Shown: positions 8,262-17,226, counted from the stretch's first letter. The stretch: DNA of 64,000 bases from Marivivens donghaensis (GCF_011806565.1 NZ_JAATOP010000005.1:186001-250000); one strand, 5' to 3'. Notes: generated by a model not told the origin, from the sequence alone. Numbers and translations are program-made.

Positions 8262-8678
8262 ATGGTAGCGCAGAATGGCAAAGACCTTCTGATCAAGATC
8301 GACATGACCGGCGACGGCCAGTTCGTTACCGCCGCTGGCCTGCGTGCCACGCGCATCAGCTTCAACGCCGAAACCGTCGATGTCACATCGCTCGAAAGTC
8401 AGGGCGGCTGGCGCGAACTCTTGGGCGGCGCGGGCGTCAAATCCGCGTCCATCTCCGGCTCCGGCGTGTTCAAGGACGCCGACACCGACGAACGCGCCCG
8501 CCAGATTTTCTTTGACGGCGTGACCCCCGAATTTCAGGTGATCATTCCCGACTTCGGGACCGTGCAGGGCGCGTTCCTGATCACCTCGATCGAATACGCG
8601 GGGAGCCACAACGGCGAGGCCACCTACGAGCTTTCGCTCGCCTCCGCTGGCGCGCTGACCTTCACGGCGGCCTCGTAA
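8262..8678 (+). CDS. GTA g9, major tail protein (TP901-1 family)
   Basis: Forms the tail tube. The 138-residue product starts MVAQNGKDLLIKID and contains VTSLESQGGWRELLGGAG and FQVIIPDFG, typical of TP901-1-type tube proteins. An AAGGAG ribosome site lies upstream in the 33-base gap after g8. The stop overlaps the g10 start by one base (TAATG), indicating translational coupling. Confidence 0.9.
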   Translation: MVAQNGKDLLIKIDMTGDGQFVTAAGLRATRISFNAETVDVTSLESQGGWRELLGGAGVKSASISGSGVFKDADTDERARQIFFDGVTPEFQVIIPDFGTVQGAFLITSIEYAGSHNGEATYELSLASAGALTFTAAS

Positions 8679-8992
8679 TGGCGAACCCCCACGCGGGCGA
8701 AGTCGCGCTCTCCATCGACGGCCAGACCCATACCTGCAAACTCACGCTCGGCGCACTGGCCGAGCTGGAGGCGACCTTGGGCGCCGGATCGCTCGTCGAT
8801 CTGGTCGCCCGGTTCGAGGCCGGTCACTACACCTCCGCCGATGTGATGGCGCTGGTCGTGGCCGGCCTGCGGGGCGGCGGCTGGCAGGGGCAGGCGTCCG
8901 ACCTTCTGACCGCCGACATCGCGGACGGACCCATCGGCGCGGCCCGCGCGGCGGCGCAAATGCTCGCCCGCGCCTTCACGCCGCCCGCCTGA
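8678..8992 (+). CDS. GTA g10, tail assembly chaperone-like protein
   Basis: A 104-residue GTA-family protein. It opens with a beta-rich stretch (GEVALSIDGQTHTCKLTLGALAELE), characteristic of GTA gp10 and related tail chaperones, and ends with a helix (ARAAAQMLARAF). Position between the tube and tape-measure genes supports a chaperone role, as in phages. It is joined to g9 and g10.1 by one-base overlaps. Confidence 0.85.
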   Translation: MANPHAGEVALSIDGQTHTCKLTLGALAELEATLGAGSLVDLVARFEAGHYTSADVMALVVAGLRGGGWQGQASDLLTADIADGPIGAARAAAQMLARAFTPPA

Positions 8993-9186
8993 TGGACTGG
9001 GCGGGTCTCCTCCGAACCGGTTTGCGCGTCCTGCGCCTCAAACCGGCCGAGTTCTGGGCGCTCACGCCTGCCGAACTGATGCTGATGCTCGGCACGGACG
9101 CCAGCACGCCCGTCATGGGCCGCGACCGCCTGTCAGAGCTGTCGCGCCTCTATCCCGACACCCCGAACGGAGGGCCAGATGCCTGA
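8992..9186 (+). CDS. GTA g10.1, small phage tail assembly chaperone
   Basis: A 64-residue protein at the position of RcGTA orf g10.1. It contains the short tail-chaperone signature LRLKPAEFWALTPAELMLML. In phages two overlapping chaperone ORFs before the tape measure are often made by frameshifting; here g10 and g10.1 are separate overlapping frames (TGATG) and no slippery sequence was recognised. It overlaps the tape measure by 8 bases. Confidence 0.83.
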   Translation: MDWAGLLRTGLRVLRLKPAEFWALTPAELMLMLGTDASTPVMGRDRLSELSRLYPDTPNGGPDA

Positions 9187-9808
9187 CTTCGACGACCTTG
9201 ACGACCAGCTCGCGGACACCTCCGCCATGACCAGCGCGTTCGGCGACGAACTGCGCGGGCTGCGCAGCACCCTGTCGGACACGACCCGAGACATTGCGGG
9301 CCTCGAACGCGGTCTCTCCACCGGCCTGCGCAAAGCCTTCGACGGCGTGATCTTCGACGGGCAGAAGCTCGGCGACGCGCTCACGGGCCTCGCCCAGCAG
9401 CTTGGCAAGACCGTCTACAACAGCGCGATGAAGCCCGTCACCGATCACTTCGGCGGTCTCATGGCGGACGGCGTCGGCGCGCTTGTGTCGGGCATTCTGC
9501 CCTTCGCCAACGGCGCGCCGTTTTCCCAAGGCCGCGTCATGCCCTTTGCCAAGGGCGGCGTGGTCAGCAGCCCCACGACCTTCGCCATGCGGGGCGGCAC
9601 GGGCCTCATGGGCGAGGCAGGGCCAGAGGCCATCATGCCCCTCACGCGCGGTGCCGATGGCCGTCTTGGTGTGCGTGCGCAGGGCGGTGGGTCCGTGAAC
9701 GTCACCATGAACATCACCACGCCCGACGTGCAGGGCTTTGCCCGCAGCCGCGACCAGATCGCCGCCCAGATGTCCCGCGCCTTGGGTCGCGGCCAGCGCA
9801 ACCGCTAA
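9179..9808 (+). CDS. GTA g11, tape measure protein (short)
   Basis: Sets tail length and lies in the tube lumen. At 209 residues it is very short for a tape measure but of the same order as in RcGTA, fitting a short tail. It shows phage tail tape-measure signatures: ISGILPFANGAPFS-like glycine-rich core, FAKGGVVSSPTTFAM, and GLMGEAGPEAIMPLTRG. The C-terminal half carries VNVTMNITTPDVQGFARS. Start overlaps g10.1 by 8 bases with a GGAGG site. Confidence 0.9.
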   Translation: MPDFDDLDDQLADTSAMTSAFGDELRGLRSTLSDTTRDIAGLERGLSTGLRKAFDGVIFDGQKLGDALTGLAQQLGKTVYNSAMKPVTDHFGGLMADGVGALVSGILPFANGAPFSQGRVMPFAKGGVVSSPTTFAMRGGTGLMGEAGPEAIMPLTRGADGRLGVRAQGGGSVNVTMNITTPDVQGFARSRDQIAAQMSRALGRGQRNR

Positions 9809-9820
9809 GGAGACCCCGCC

Positions 9821-10450
9821 ATGTTCCACGACGTGCGCTTTCCCGCATCGCTTTCCTTCGGCTCCGTCGGCGGCCCCGAACGCCGGACCGAGGTCGTGAC
9901 CCTCGCCAACGGCTATGAGGAACGCAACAGCCCGTGGGCGCACTCGCGCCGCCGCTATGACGCGGGCGTGGGTCTGCGTTCGCTCGATGATGTCGAGGCG
10001 CTGATTGCCTTCTTCGAGGCCCGCCGCGGCCAGCTTTTCGGCTTCCGCTGGAAGGACTGGAGCGACTACAAATCCTGCCTTCCGTCGATGGAGCCAAGCG
10101 GCCTCGACCAGCACATCGGCACGGGCGATGAAGTCGCCACCGACTTCCAACTCGTCAAGCGCTACGCCTCCGGCCACGTCACCTACGACCGGCCCGTGAC
10201 CAAGCCCGTTCTGGGCACCGTTCTCGTCACTATCGGCGGTATCCCGCAGTCGGAAAGTATAGATTATACAGTAAATTACACGGCGGGCCTCATCCGGTTT
10301 ATCCACGCCCCCGACGTCGGTGCGGACATCCGCGCGGGCTTCGAATTCGACGTGCCCGTGCGCTTTGATACCGACCGCATCCAGACCTCCGTCGCCAGTT
10401 TCCGCGCCGGAGATGTCCCCGCAGTTCCCGTGGTGGAGGTCCGCGTATGA
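9821..10450 (+). CDS. GTA g12, distal tail protein (DUF2460)
   Basis: Hexameric baseplate ring at the tail tip. The 209-residue product is a DUF2460 protein: FPASLSFGSVGGPERRTEVVTL near the start, RRRYDAGVGLRS, GFRWKDWSDYKS, and the end strand VASFRAGDVPAVPVVEVRV. An AT-rich run of codons unlike the rest of the gene spans about 10255-10281. It overlaps g13 by 4 bases. Confidence 0.9.
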   Translation: MFHDVRFPASLSFGSVGGPERRTEVVTLANGYEERNSPWAHSRRRYDAGVGLRSLDDVEALIAFFEARRGQLFGFRWKDWSDYKSCLPSMEPSGLDQHIGTGDEVATDFQLVKRYASGHVTYDRPVTKPVLGTVLVTIGGIPQSESIDYTVNYTAGLIRFIHAPDVGADIRAGFEFDVPVRFDTDRIQTSVASFRAGDVPAVPVVEVRV

Positions 10451-11310
10451 CCCTCTCGGATCACCTGAAAACCGGCATTACAACCATCGCCCGCGCATGG
10501 GCCGTCACCCGCAAGGACGGCCTCGTTCTGGGCTTCACTGACCACGACCGCGACCTCCGTTTCGACGGTATTACCTTCCGCGCTGGCGCTGGCCTCACCG
10601 CCCGCGCGCTCGAACAATCGACGGGCCTTTCGGTCGATAATTCCGAGGCGATCGGCACCCTTTCTGACGCCGCCATCACCGAAGAGGACATCGCCGCAGG
10701 CCGCTACGACGGTGCGGGCGTCACCTTCTGGCACGTCAACTGGGCCGACACCTCCCAGCGCAAACGCATCTTTCGCGGCAGCATCGGAGAGATCCGCCGC
10801 GCCGGTCCCGAATTCCAAGCCGAACTGCGCGGTCTCGCCGAGGCGCTCAACACCCCCCAGGGCCGCGTCTACCAGCGCGATTGCAGCGCCTTGCTCGGCG
10901 ACGCGCAATGCCTCGTGGACACCGCCGATCCCGCCTTCAGCGTCACCGTGACACCCACCATGATCACCGCCACCGAACTCACCTTCACCGGCCTCGACAC
11001 CTACGCCCCGCGCTGGTTCGAAAAGGGCAACCTCACGGTCCAACAAGGCCCCGCCAAGGGCCTCATCGGTCTCATCAAAGCAGACCGTTTCACCGGCCTT
11101 GGCCGCACCATCGAACTCTGGGAGCCGATCCGCACCCTCGGCCTGCACGAGGTCCGCCTCACCGCAGGCTGTGACAAGCGCATGTCTACCTGCCGGTACA
11201 AGTTCGCGAACCTCAAGAACTACCGCGGTTTTCCCGACATTCCCGGTGACGACTGGCTGATCTCCAGCCCGCTGCGCGCGGGCAATCACAACGGCGGTTC
11301 GCTGCGATGA
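10447..11310 (+). CDS. GTA g13, tail hub protein (DUF2163)
   Basis: Trimeric hub below the distal tail ring, homologous to phage baseplate hubs. The 287-residue protein carries DUF2163 motifs (GLVLGFTDHDRDL, FEKGNLTV) and four cysteines in two pairs, DCSALLGDAQC and GCDKRMSTC, followed by RYKFANLKNYRGFPDIPGDD. The RcGTA hub has been reported to bind an iron-sulfur cluster, and these four cysteines would suit that; the binding is inferred here. It overlaps g12 and g14 by 4 bases each. Confidence 0.9.
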   Translation: MTLSDHLKTGITTIARAWAVTRKDGLVLGFTDHDRDLRFDGITFRAGAGLTARALEQSTGLSVDNSEAIGTLSDAAITEEDIAAGRYDGAGVTFWHVNWADTSQRKRIFRGSIGEIRRAGPEFQAELRGLAEALNTPQGRVYQRDCSALLGDAQCLVDTADPAFSVTVTPTMITATELTFTGLDTYAPRWFEKGNLTVQQGPAKGLIGLIKADRFTGLGRTIELWEPIRTLGLHEVRLTAGCDKRMSTCRYKFANLKNYRGFPDIPGDDWLISSPLRAGNHNGGSLR

Positions 11311-11720
11311 TCGTAGCAGAGGCCCGCCGTTGGATCGGCACCCCGTACCGCCATCAGGCCAGTTGCCTCGGCGCGGGCTGCGATTGCCTCGGCCTGATTA
11401 TCGGCGTCTGGCAGGCTTGCGTCGGCCCGCTCCCGCAGGACATTCCGCCCTATGCGGCGGGCTGGACGGGCGCGGACGACCTCATGCCCGCGCTCGCCCG
11501 CCACCTCATCCCCAAAACGCAGGCAGATACAGGCGACATCCTCCTGTTCCGTATGAAAGACGGCCAGCCCGCCCGCCACGCCGCGATCCAGTCGGCCACG
11601 GGCGAGGACGCCGCGTTCATCCATTCCTGCTCCGGTCACGGCGTTGTCGAAAGCCGCCTGACACCCCCTTGGGCCCGCCGTATCGCGGCCCGTTTCGCAT
11701 TCCCGAAAGGAGACATCTGA
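11307..11720 (+). CDS. GTA g14, NlpC/P60 cell-wall peptidase
   Basis: Tail-tip peptidase thought to open peptidoglycan of the recipient cell. The 137-residue NlpC/P60 domain starts IVAEARRWIGTPYRHQASCLG, has the catalytic cysteine in GAGCDCLGLI (about residue 28) and the histidine in ARHAAIQS (about residue 90), then the strand AFIHSCSGHGVVES. It overlaps g13 by 4 bases and g15 by 1 base (TGATG). Confidence 0.92.
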   Translation: MIVAEARRWIGTPYRHQASCLGAGCDCLGLIIGVWQACVGPLPQDIPPYAAGWTGADDLMPALARHLIPKTQADTGDILLFRMKDGQPARHAAIQSATGEDAAFIHSCSGHGVVESRLTPPWARRIAARFAFPKGDI

Positions 11721-14700
11721 TGGCCACTCTGGTTCTTGCAGCGGCAGGCTCCGCAATCGGCGGCGCGGTCGGCGGCACGGTGCTGGGCCTTTCCGCCGCC
11801 GCGCTCGGTCAGGCGGCAGGTGCCGCGCTCGGCCAGATGATCGACCAGCGGCTCCTCGGCGGCTCCCAAGCGGTCGAGGCAGGCCGCATCGACCGTCTGC
11901 GCCTCACCTCCGCCAACGAAGGCTCCGTCATCCCGCAGATCTACGGTCGCACCCGCGTCGCGGGCCAAGTCATCTGGGCGACCCGTTTCCTTGAGGACCA
12001 GACGACGACGGGAGGCGGCAAAAACGCGCCCACCGTCACCGAATACAGCTACACCGTCAGCCTCGCCATCGCGCTCTGCGAGGGCGAGATTTCGGGCATT
12101 GGCCGCATCTGGGCCGACGGAGCCGAGATCGCCGTCGATGACCTCGCGATCCGCGTTTACAAAGGCACCGAAACCCAGCGCCCCGATCCCCGCATCGAAG
12201 CGGTCGAGGGGCAGGGCGCGGCACCCGCCTATCGCGGCACGGCCTACGTGGTGATCGAGGACATGCCCCTTGGCCGCTTTGGCAACCGCGTCCCCCAACT
12301 GTCGTTCGAGGTCTTCCGCCCCTCCGCCTCGGGCGAGGTCGCGGACCTTGTGAACGGCGTTGCCCTGATCCCCGGCACCGGCGAATACGCTCTCGCCACG
12401 ACCCCCGTGAATGCGCAGGACGGCCTCGGTGCCTACCGCTCGCTCAACATCAACTCTCCGTCCGGCAAGTCCGATCTGGAGACCTCCCTCGACGCCCTCG
12501 AATGCGAACTGCCGAACGCCAAAAGCGTGTCGGTCATCGTGTCGTGGTTCGGCAACGACCTGCGCTGCGGGACCTGCCGCATCGGCCCCCGCGCCGAGAA
12601 CGACCAGCAAGACCCCGAGGCGATGGCGTGGACCGTCTCTGGCGCGGACCGCACCGCCGCTGGTCTCGTGCCCTATGACGGAGGCCGCGCGGTCTACGGC
12701 GGCACGCCCTGCGATGCCTCCGTGATCGAAGCCATCCGCGCCATCACCGCCCGCGGCATGTCCGCGATGTTCTACCCGTTCATCCTGATGGAGCAGATGG
12801 CACAGAACACGCTCCCCGACCCCTGGGGCAGCGACACCCAGCCCGCGCTGCCGTGGCGTGGCCGCATCACCACCAGCCTCGCGCCGGACCAGCCCGGAAG
12901 CCCCGACGGAACGCGAACCGCCCGTGACGAGGTAGACGCTTTCTTCGGCACCGCGCAGGTGTCCGACTTCGCGCTGAGCGGCGACCGCGTCACCTATACC
13001 GGCCCGCTTGAGTGGTCCTATCGCCGCTTCATTCTGCACTACGCGCATCTTTGCGCCATCGCGGGGGGCGTCGCGTCTTTCTGCATCGGGTCCGAGATGA
13101 GGAGCCTCACGCAAATCCGCGATAATAAAGGCTTTCCTGCCGTCGAGCATCTTCGCCAACTCGCCGCCGAGGTGCGTGAAATCCTCCCCGATGCGCAAAT
13201 CGGCTACGCCGCCGACTGGTCGGAATATCACGGCTACCAGCCCGCTGGCACGGCAGACAAGCTGTTCCACCTCGACCCGCTCTGGGCCGACGCGAACGTC
13301 GATTTCATCGGCATCGACAACTACATGCCGCTATCGGATTGGCGGGACGGGAACGACCACGCGGACGCCGCGTGGGGCGCGATCCACAACGCCGATTACC
13401 TCGCTGCCAACATCGAAGGCGGAGAGATGTACGACTGGTTCTACCACTCGCCCGAGGCCCGCGACGCCCAGATCCGCACCCCGATCACGGACGGCCAGAA
13501 CGAGCCGTGGATCTGGCGCGCCAAGGACATCCGGAACTGGTGGCTGAACCCGCACTACGACCGCGTGGACGGCATCCGCTCGGACACCCCGACCGCGTGG
13601 GAGCCGCAGAGCAAACCGATCGTCTTCACCGAACTTGGCTGCGCCGCGATCGACAAGGCGACCAACCAGCCGAACAAATTCCTCGACCCCAAATCCTCGG
13701 AAAGCTCGCTGCCGCACTATTCGAACGGCGGGCGCGATGACCTGATCCAGACGCAATACCTGCGCGCCATGCACGGCCACTACGGGCAGGCGGCGAACAA
13801 CCCCGTGTCGGCGCTCTACAACGGCCCGATGGTCGACATGACCCGCGCCCACGTCTGGGCGTGGGACAGCCGCCCGTTCCCGCATTTCCCCGCGAACGCC
13901 GCCGTCTGGGCGGACGGTGACAATTATGCGCGCGGCCACTGGCTGAACGGTCGCGCGGCGTCGCGCACCTTGGCCTCCGTCGTGACCGAGGTCTGCGCCC
14001 GCTCTGGCGTGACGGACGTGGACACCAGCCGCCTCTACGGCATCGTGCGGGGCTATGCCTCGGACGCGCTGACCGCACGCGCGGCGCTGCAACCGCTGCA
14101 ACTGGCGTTCGGCTTCGACGTGGTAGACCGCGACGGCAAGCTGACGTTCATCTCCCGCACCACGGCTACCGGAGAACCCCTCGACGAAAACCTCCTCGCG
14201 TTGCCGGATGACGCCGCCACCGCCGTCGAACGCTCCCGTTCGTCCGAGGCCGAGGTCGCGGGCCGCATCCGTCTGGGCTATGTGGAAAGCGGCGGCGACT
14301 ATCAGGACCGCAGCGCAGAGGCGATCCACGCCGACGACACCACCCGCACGGCCTCGCGCAGTGAACTGCCCCTCGTCCTGACGGCGGGCGAGGCTGGGCA
14401 GATCGCCGACCGCTGGCTGTCGGAGGCCCGCGTCGCCCGCGAGGTGCTCCGCTTCGCGCTGCCCCCGTCGCAAAGCCACCTCGGCGCGGGCGATACGGTC
14501 AGCCTGAACGGCATCAGCTATCGCATTGACCGCATCACCCACGCAGGGTTGGCCGAGGTCGAAGCGGTCCAGATCTCCCCGAACATCTACGCGCCGTCTC
14601 CCGCGACCGACGACGTGGTGACGATGCGCGATTTCGTGGCGCCTGTGCCTGTGACGGGCCTGTTCCTCGACCTGCCGGTGATGGACGGTGAGGCGCCGCA

Positions 14701-15574
14701 CACTCCGCATTTCGCGGCGCTTGGCGTCCCGTGGCCGGGGGCGGTGTTGCTCTGGCATGGGGAGGATGACGAGGATTACACGCTTGCGCAGACCCACTAT
14801 ACATCCGCCATCGCGGGCGAGCTTCTCGACCCGCTGCCGCCCGCAGGATGCGCCACATGGGATCGCGGCCCTGCGGTGCGGATCAAACTGGCCAAGGGCG
14901 CGCTGTCCTCGCGCAAGGTGGCGGGGCTGCTGAGCGGCAAGAACCTCGCCGCTGTGGGGGATGGCTCCACGGGCGGGTGGGAGCTGCTCCAGTTCCGCAA
15001 AGCGACCCTTGTCGCGCCCGACACCTACGCGATTGAAACGCGGCTCAGAGGGCGCTTCGGCACGGACGATATCGCGCTCTACGGTCACGAGGCGGGCAGT
15101 CTCTTCGTGCTGATCGACAAGGCCGTGCAGCCCGTTGATTACCCCGAAACCCTGCGCGGCGTGGCGCGGCATTACCGATATGGCCCCGCGATGCGCGCGC
15201 CCGACGATCCCGCGTTCCGCCATGTGGAGGTCGCCTGCGAAGGGCGCGGCCTGCGTCCCTATGCGCCCTGTCATGTCCGGCAGACCGATGACCCGAACGG
15301 CGGGCACCGCATCACGTGGATCAGGCGCACCCGTCTGGGCGGCGATGATTGGGCGGGGACGGATGTGCCGCTTTCAGAGGAGAAGGAAGAATACCGCGTC
15401 CGCATCTGGGTGAACGGGCAGATGACCCGCGAAGAGGTCACGAACGCGCCCGATTGGCACTACGAATCCCACCTGATGCAGGCCGACTCGGCGGGGGCGG
15501 GATATGACGTGGAGCTGGCCCAGATGTCCGCCCGTTTCGGCGCGGGCGCGGCGCGATACCTGAAGGTGGCATAA
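11720..15574 (+). CDS. GTA g15, host-specificity megatron protein
   Basis: Largest GTA protein (1284 residues), the trimeric central fibre that contacts the recipient surface and likely penetrates it. A glycine/alanine-rich N-terminus (residues 1-50) is followed by tail domains with SVIPQIYGRTRVAGQVIWA, a GTA TIM-barrel-like domain (about residues 430-720, with YAADWSEYHGY and FIGIDNYMPL), and a phage tail-3 domain with C-terminal beta domains. The ATG at 11720 (GAAAGGAG upstream) is used; the open frame extends back to 11330 only as a shadow of g14. Length matches RcGTA g15. Confidence 0.93.
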   Translation: MATLVLAAAGSAIGGAVGGTVLGLSAAALGQAAGAALGQMIDQRLLGGSQAVEAGRIDRLRLTSANEGSVIPQIYGRTRVAGQVIWATRFLEDQTTTGGGKNAPTVTEYSYTVSLAIALCEGEISGIGRIWADGAEIAVDDLAIRVYKGTETQRPDPRIEAVEGQGAAPAYRGTAYVVIEDMPLGRFGNRVPQLSFEVFRPSASGEVADLVNGVALIPGTGEYALATTPVNAQDGLGAYRSLNINSPSGKSDLETSLDALECELPNAKSVSVIVSWFGNDLRCGTCRIGPRAENDQQDPEAMAWTVSGADRTAAGLVPYDGGRAVYGGTPCDASVIEAIRAITARGMSAMFYPFILMEQMAQNTLPDPWGSDTQPALPWRGRITTSLAPDQPGSPDGTRTARDEVDAFFGTAQVSDFALSGDRVTYTGPLEWSYRRFILHYAHLCAIAGGVASFCIGSEMRSLTQIRDNKGFPAVEHLRQLAAEVREILPDAQIGYAADWSEYHGYQPAGTADKLFHLDPLWADANVDFIGIDNYMPLSDWRDGNDHADAAWGAIHNADYLAANIEGGEMYDWFYHSPEARDAQIRTPITDGQNEPWIWRAKDIRNWWLNPHYDRVDGIRSDTPTAWEPQSKPIVFTELGCAAIDKATNQPNKFLDPKSSESSLPHYSNGGRDDLIQTQYLRAMHGHYGQAANNPVSALYNGPMVDMTRAHVWAWDSRPFPHFPANAAVWADGDNYARGHWLNGRAASRTLASVVTEVCARSGVTDVDTSRLYGIVRGYASDALTARAALQPLQLAFGFDVVDRDGKLTFISRTTATGEPLDENLLALPDDAATAVERSRSSEAEVAGRIRLGYVESGGDYQDRSAEAIHADDTTRTASRSELPLVLTAGEAGQIADRWLSEARVAREVLRFALPPSQSHLGAGDTVSLNGISYRIDRITHAGLAEVEAVQISPNIYAPSPATDDVVTMRDFVAPVPVTGLFLDLPVMDGEAPHTPHFAALGVPWPGAVLLWHGEDDEDYTLAQTHYTSAIAGELLDPLPPAGCATWDRGPAVRIKLAKGALSSRKVAGLLSGKNLAAVGDGSTGGWELLQFRKATLVAPDTYAIETRLRGRFGTDDIALYGHEAGSLFVLIDKAVQPVDYPETLRGVARHYRYGPAMRAPDDPAFRHVEVACEGRGLRPYAPCHVRQTDDPNGGHRITWIRRTRLGGDDWAGTDVPLSEEKEEYRVRIWVNGQMTREEVTNAPDWHYESHLMQADSAGAGYDVELAQMSARFGAGAARYLKVA

Positions 15575-15867
15575 TGCGGCCCGTCATTCTGGCAGATCTG
15601 GAGGCGGTGGCGAGCGTTCTGCTCGCCGCCCCGAAAGAGCATTGGCGGACCCTTTCGCTGGCCATTATCGAGGCCGCGCGGATCGCGGACAAATACCGCA
15701 AGAACACCGGCAAACGTCACCCACATTGGGGAAACGGCTCGCTTGTCGATGCCGTGCAAAGCCGCACGCGGGCCGATCTGCCGCGTCCGGGTGATCCGCA
15801 ATACCTCAGCGCCGTACAATGTGTTGTGAGCGCGGTTCTGGAACGGCGTGACCATAACTTTCGGTGA
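15574..15867 (+). CDS. Small protein coupled to GTA g15 (DUF7742-like)
   Basis: A 97-residue protein whose ATG overlaps the g15 stop by one base (TAATG). It is mostly helical, with IEAARIADKYRKNTGKRHPHWGNGSL in the middle; I recall similar small proteins in Rhodobacterales as DUF7742, but the name is from memory. No catalytic motif or signal peptide is seen. Because it is translationally coupled to the megatron gene it may belong to the GTA operon, although it is not one of the numbered RcGTA genes. Function unknown. Confidence 0.7.
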   Translation: MRPVILADLEAVASVLLAAPKEHWRTLSLAIIEAARIADKYRKNTGKRHPHWGNGSLVDAVQSRTRADLPRPGDPQYLSAVQCVVSAVLERRDHNFR

Positions 15868-15949
15868 ACAGGCCCATCACGGGTTTGAACTTTCGCCGGA
15901 GGCGCTATCTGTTGTACAAGGCCGCAGAAGACAAACGTGGAGCCGCGCT

Positions 15950-16783
15950 ATGGCAAACCCGAACCTGAACCTCGCTCATGTCGATCCCGTCTGGGACCGC
16001 ATCTGCAAAGAGGCCGAAAACGCGATCCTCGAAGAGCCGCTCATGGGCAGCCTTCTGCATCAGGGTGTCTTGCACCATCCGACGTTTCAGGACGCGCTGG
16101 CTTACCGTTTGTCGATGAAACTCGCATCGTCCGAAATGTCCGAGCAGCTCCTGCGCGAGATTGCCGACGACGTTTACGAGACCGACGAGGATATCGTCGC
16201 TGCCGCCCGTGCGGACCTCGTGGCGACCGTCGAACGTGATCCGGCGGCGCACCGTCTGCTGCAACCGCTGCTTTACCACAAGGGCTATCAGGCCGTGCAG
16301 GCATACCGCCTCGGTCATTCGCTGTGGAATCAGGGGCGCAAGGATCTGGCGTACTTCCTCCAGATGCGTGTGTCGGAGACCTTCGGCGTCGATATCCACC
16401 CCGCCGCCCGTATCGGCCGCGGCCTGATGATCGACCACGCGCATTCCATCGTGATCGGTGAAACCGCTGTCGTCGGTGACAACGTGTCGATGCTGCACTC
16501 GGTGACGCTTGGCGGAACCGGCAAGGAAGAAGAAGACCGCCACCCGAAAATCGGTGACGGCGTTCTGATCGGTGCCGGTGCCAAGGTTCTTGGCAACATC
16601 CGTATCGGCAACCGCAGCCGTATCGCTGCCGGTTCGGTCGTTCTGCACGAAGTGCCGTGCTGCAAGACCGTGGCCGGTGTTCCGGCCAAGATCGTTGGCG
16701 AAGCGGGTTGTGACCAGCCTTCGGTGTCGATGGATCAACTGCTGAACAAGTGCGCCGGACAGCAGTCCAAATACGAAGGTTAA
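15950..16783 (+). CDS. cysE: Serine O-acetyltransferase
   Basis: Acetylates L-serine with acetyl-CoA, the first step of cysteine synthesis, in the cytoplasm. The 277-residue protein has an N-terminal helical domain and a C-terminal left-handed beta-helix of hexapeptide repeats (HPAARIGRGLMIDHAHSIVI, TLGGTGK, GDGVLIGAGAKVLGNIRIG). The catalytic histidine is in IDHAHS (about residue 163). ATG 15950 is chosen because sequence before it (from 15848) does not resemble the family. It follows GTA clusters in other Rhodobacterales too. It overlaps the AhpD-like gene tail-to-tail by 4 bases. Confidence 0.93.
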   Translation: MANPNLNLAHVDPVWDRICKEAENAILEEPLMGSLLHQGVLHHPTFQDALAYRLSMKLASSEMSEQLLREIADDVYETDEDIVAAARADLVATVERDPAAHRLLQPLLYHKGYQAVQAYRLGHSLWNQGRKDLAYFLQMRVSETFGVDIHPAARIGRGLMIDHAHSIVIGETAVVGDNVSMLHSVTLGGTGKEEEDRHPKIGDGVLIGAGAKVLGNIRIGNRSRIAAGSVVLHEVPCCKTVAGVPAKIVGEAGCDQPSVSMDQLLNKCAGQQSKYEG

Positions 16784-17109
16784 AGCTGGTCGAAGGCCTC
16801 TAGCGCCTTCATCCCGTACATATAGCCGGGGCCACCGCCCATGAGGATCGCGACCGAGACCGTCTCTGCGACCTCTTCCTTGGTGGCGCCGGCTTTTTTT
16901 GCGCCCTGCATGTGGAACCCGATGCAGTCGCCGCAGTGGGTCACGGTGCCCACCAGAACCGCCATAAGTTCCTTGGTTTTGACGTCCAGTGCGCCGTCTT
17001 TCAGCGTGGCCTGATGCATCTGCGTAAAGGCCGCGCCCGCATCGGGGTGCAATTTGCGAAAATCGCGGGTGAGGGCGGCTGTGTTTGCCAGCTCGGGCTT
17101 CCAATCCAT
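16780..17109 (-). CDS. AhpD-like carboxymuconolactone decarboxylase family protein
   Basis: A 109-residue single-domain AhpD-like protein. The family includes peroxide-reducing partners with a CxxC redox pair and gamma-carboxymuconolactone decarboxylases. The pair is present in THCGDCIGFH (about residues 59-62), with the histidine four residues after the second cysteine, which favours a peroxidase-type redox role over the decarboxylase. Partner enzyme and substrate are unknown. It converges on cysE and diverges from the acetyltransferase at 17227. Confidence 0.82.
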   Translation of the reverse strand: MDWKPELANTAALTRDFRKLHPDAGAAFTQMHQATLKDGALDVKTKELMAVLVGTVTHCGDCIGFHMQGAKKAGATKEEVAETVSVAILMGGGPGYMYGMKALEAFDQL

Positions 17110-17226
17110 GATCGTCTCCGTTCATATCTGTTGGTTGCTGAGTACCACCGGCGAGTCGCCTCGCCTTTGCGTTAAATCAAACTTTTCAAATATTTCGGGG
17201 CCGCTGCGCCCATGACGGGGAAGACC

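Noticed and set aside
8678-9186. Programmed frameshift joining the two GTA tail chaperone ORFs
   Set aside because: g10 and g10.1 have their own start codons in a TGATG overlap and no slippery heptamer was seen.
13331-15307. 658-codon open frame on the minus strand opposite GTA g15
   Set aside because: High-GC shadow frame: rich in Arg, His and Val with no domain pattern, and it lies opposite a well-supported gene.
1989-15574. Interpretation as an inducible prophage
   Set aside because: No integrase, repressor, replication, holin or attachment sites; gene order is exactly that of the RcGTA.
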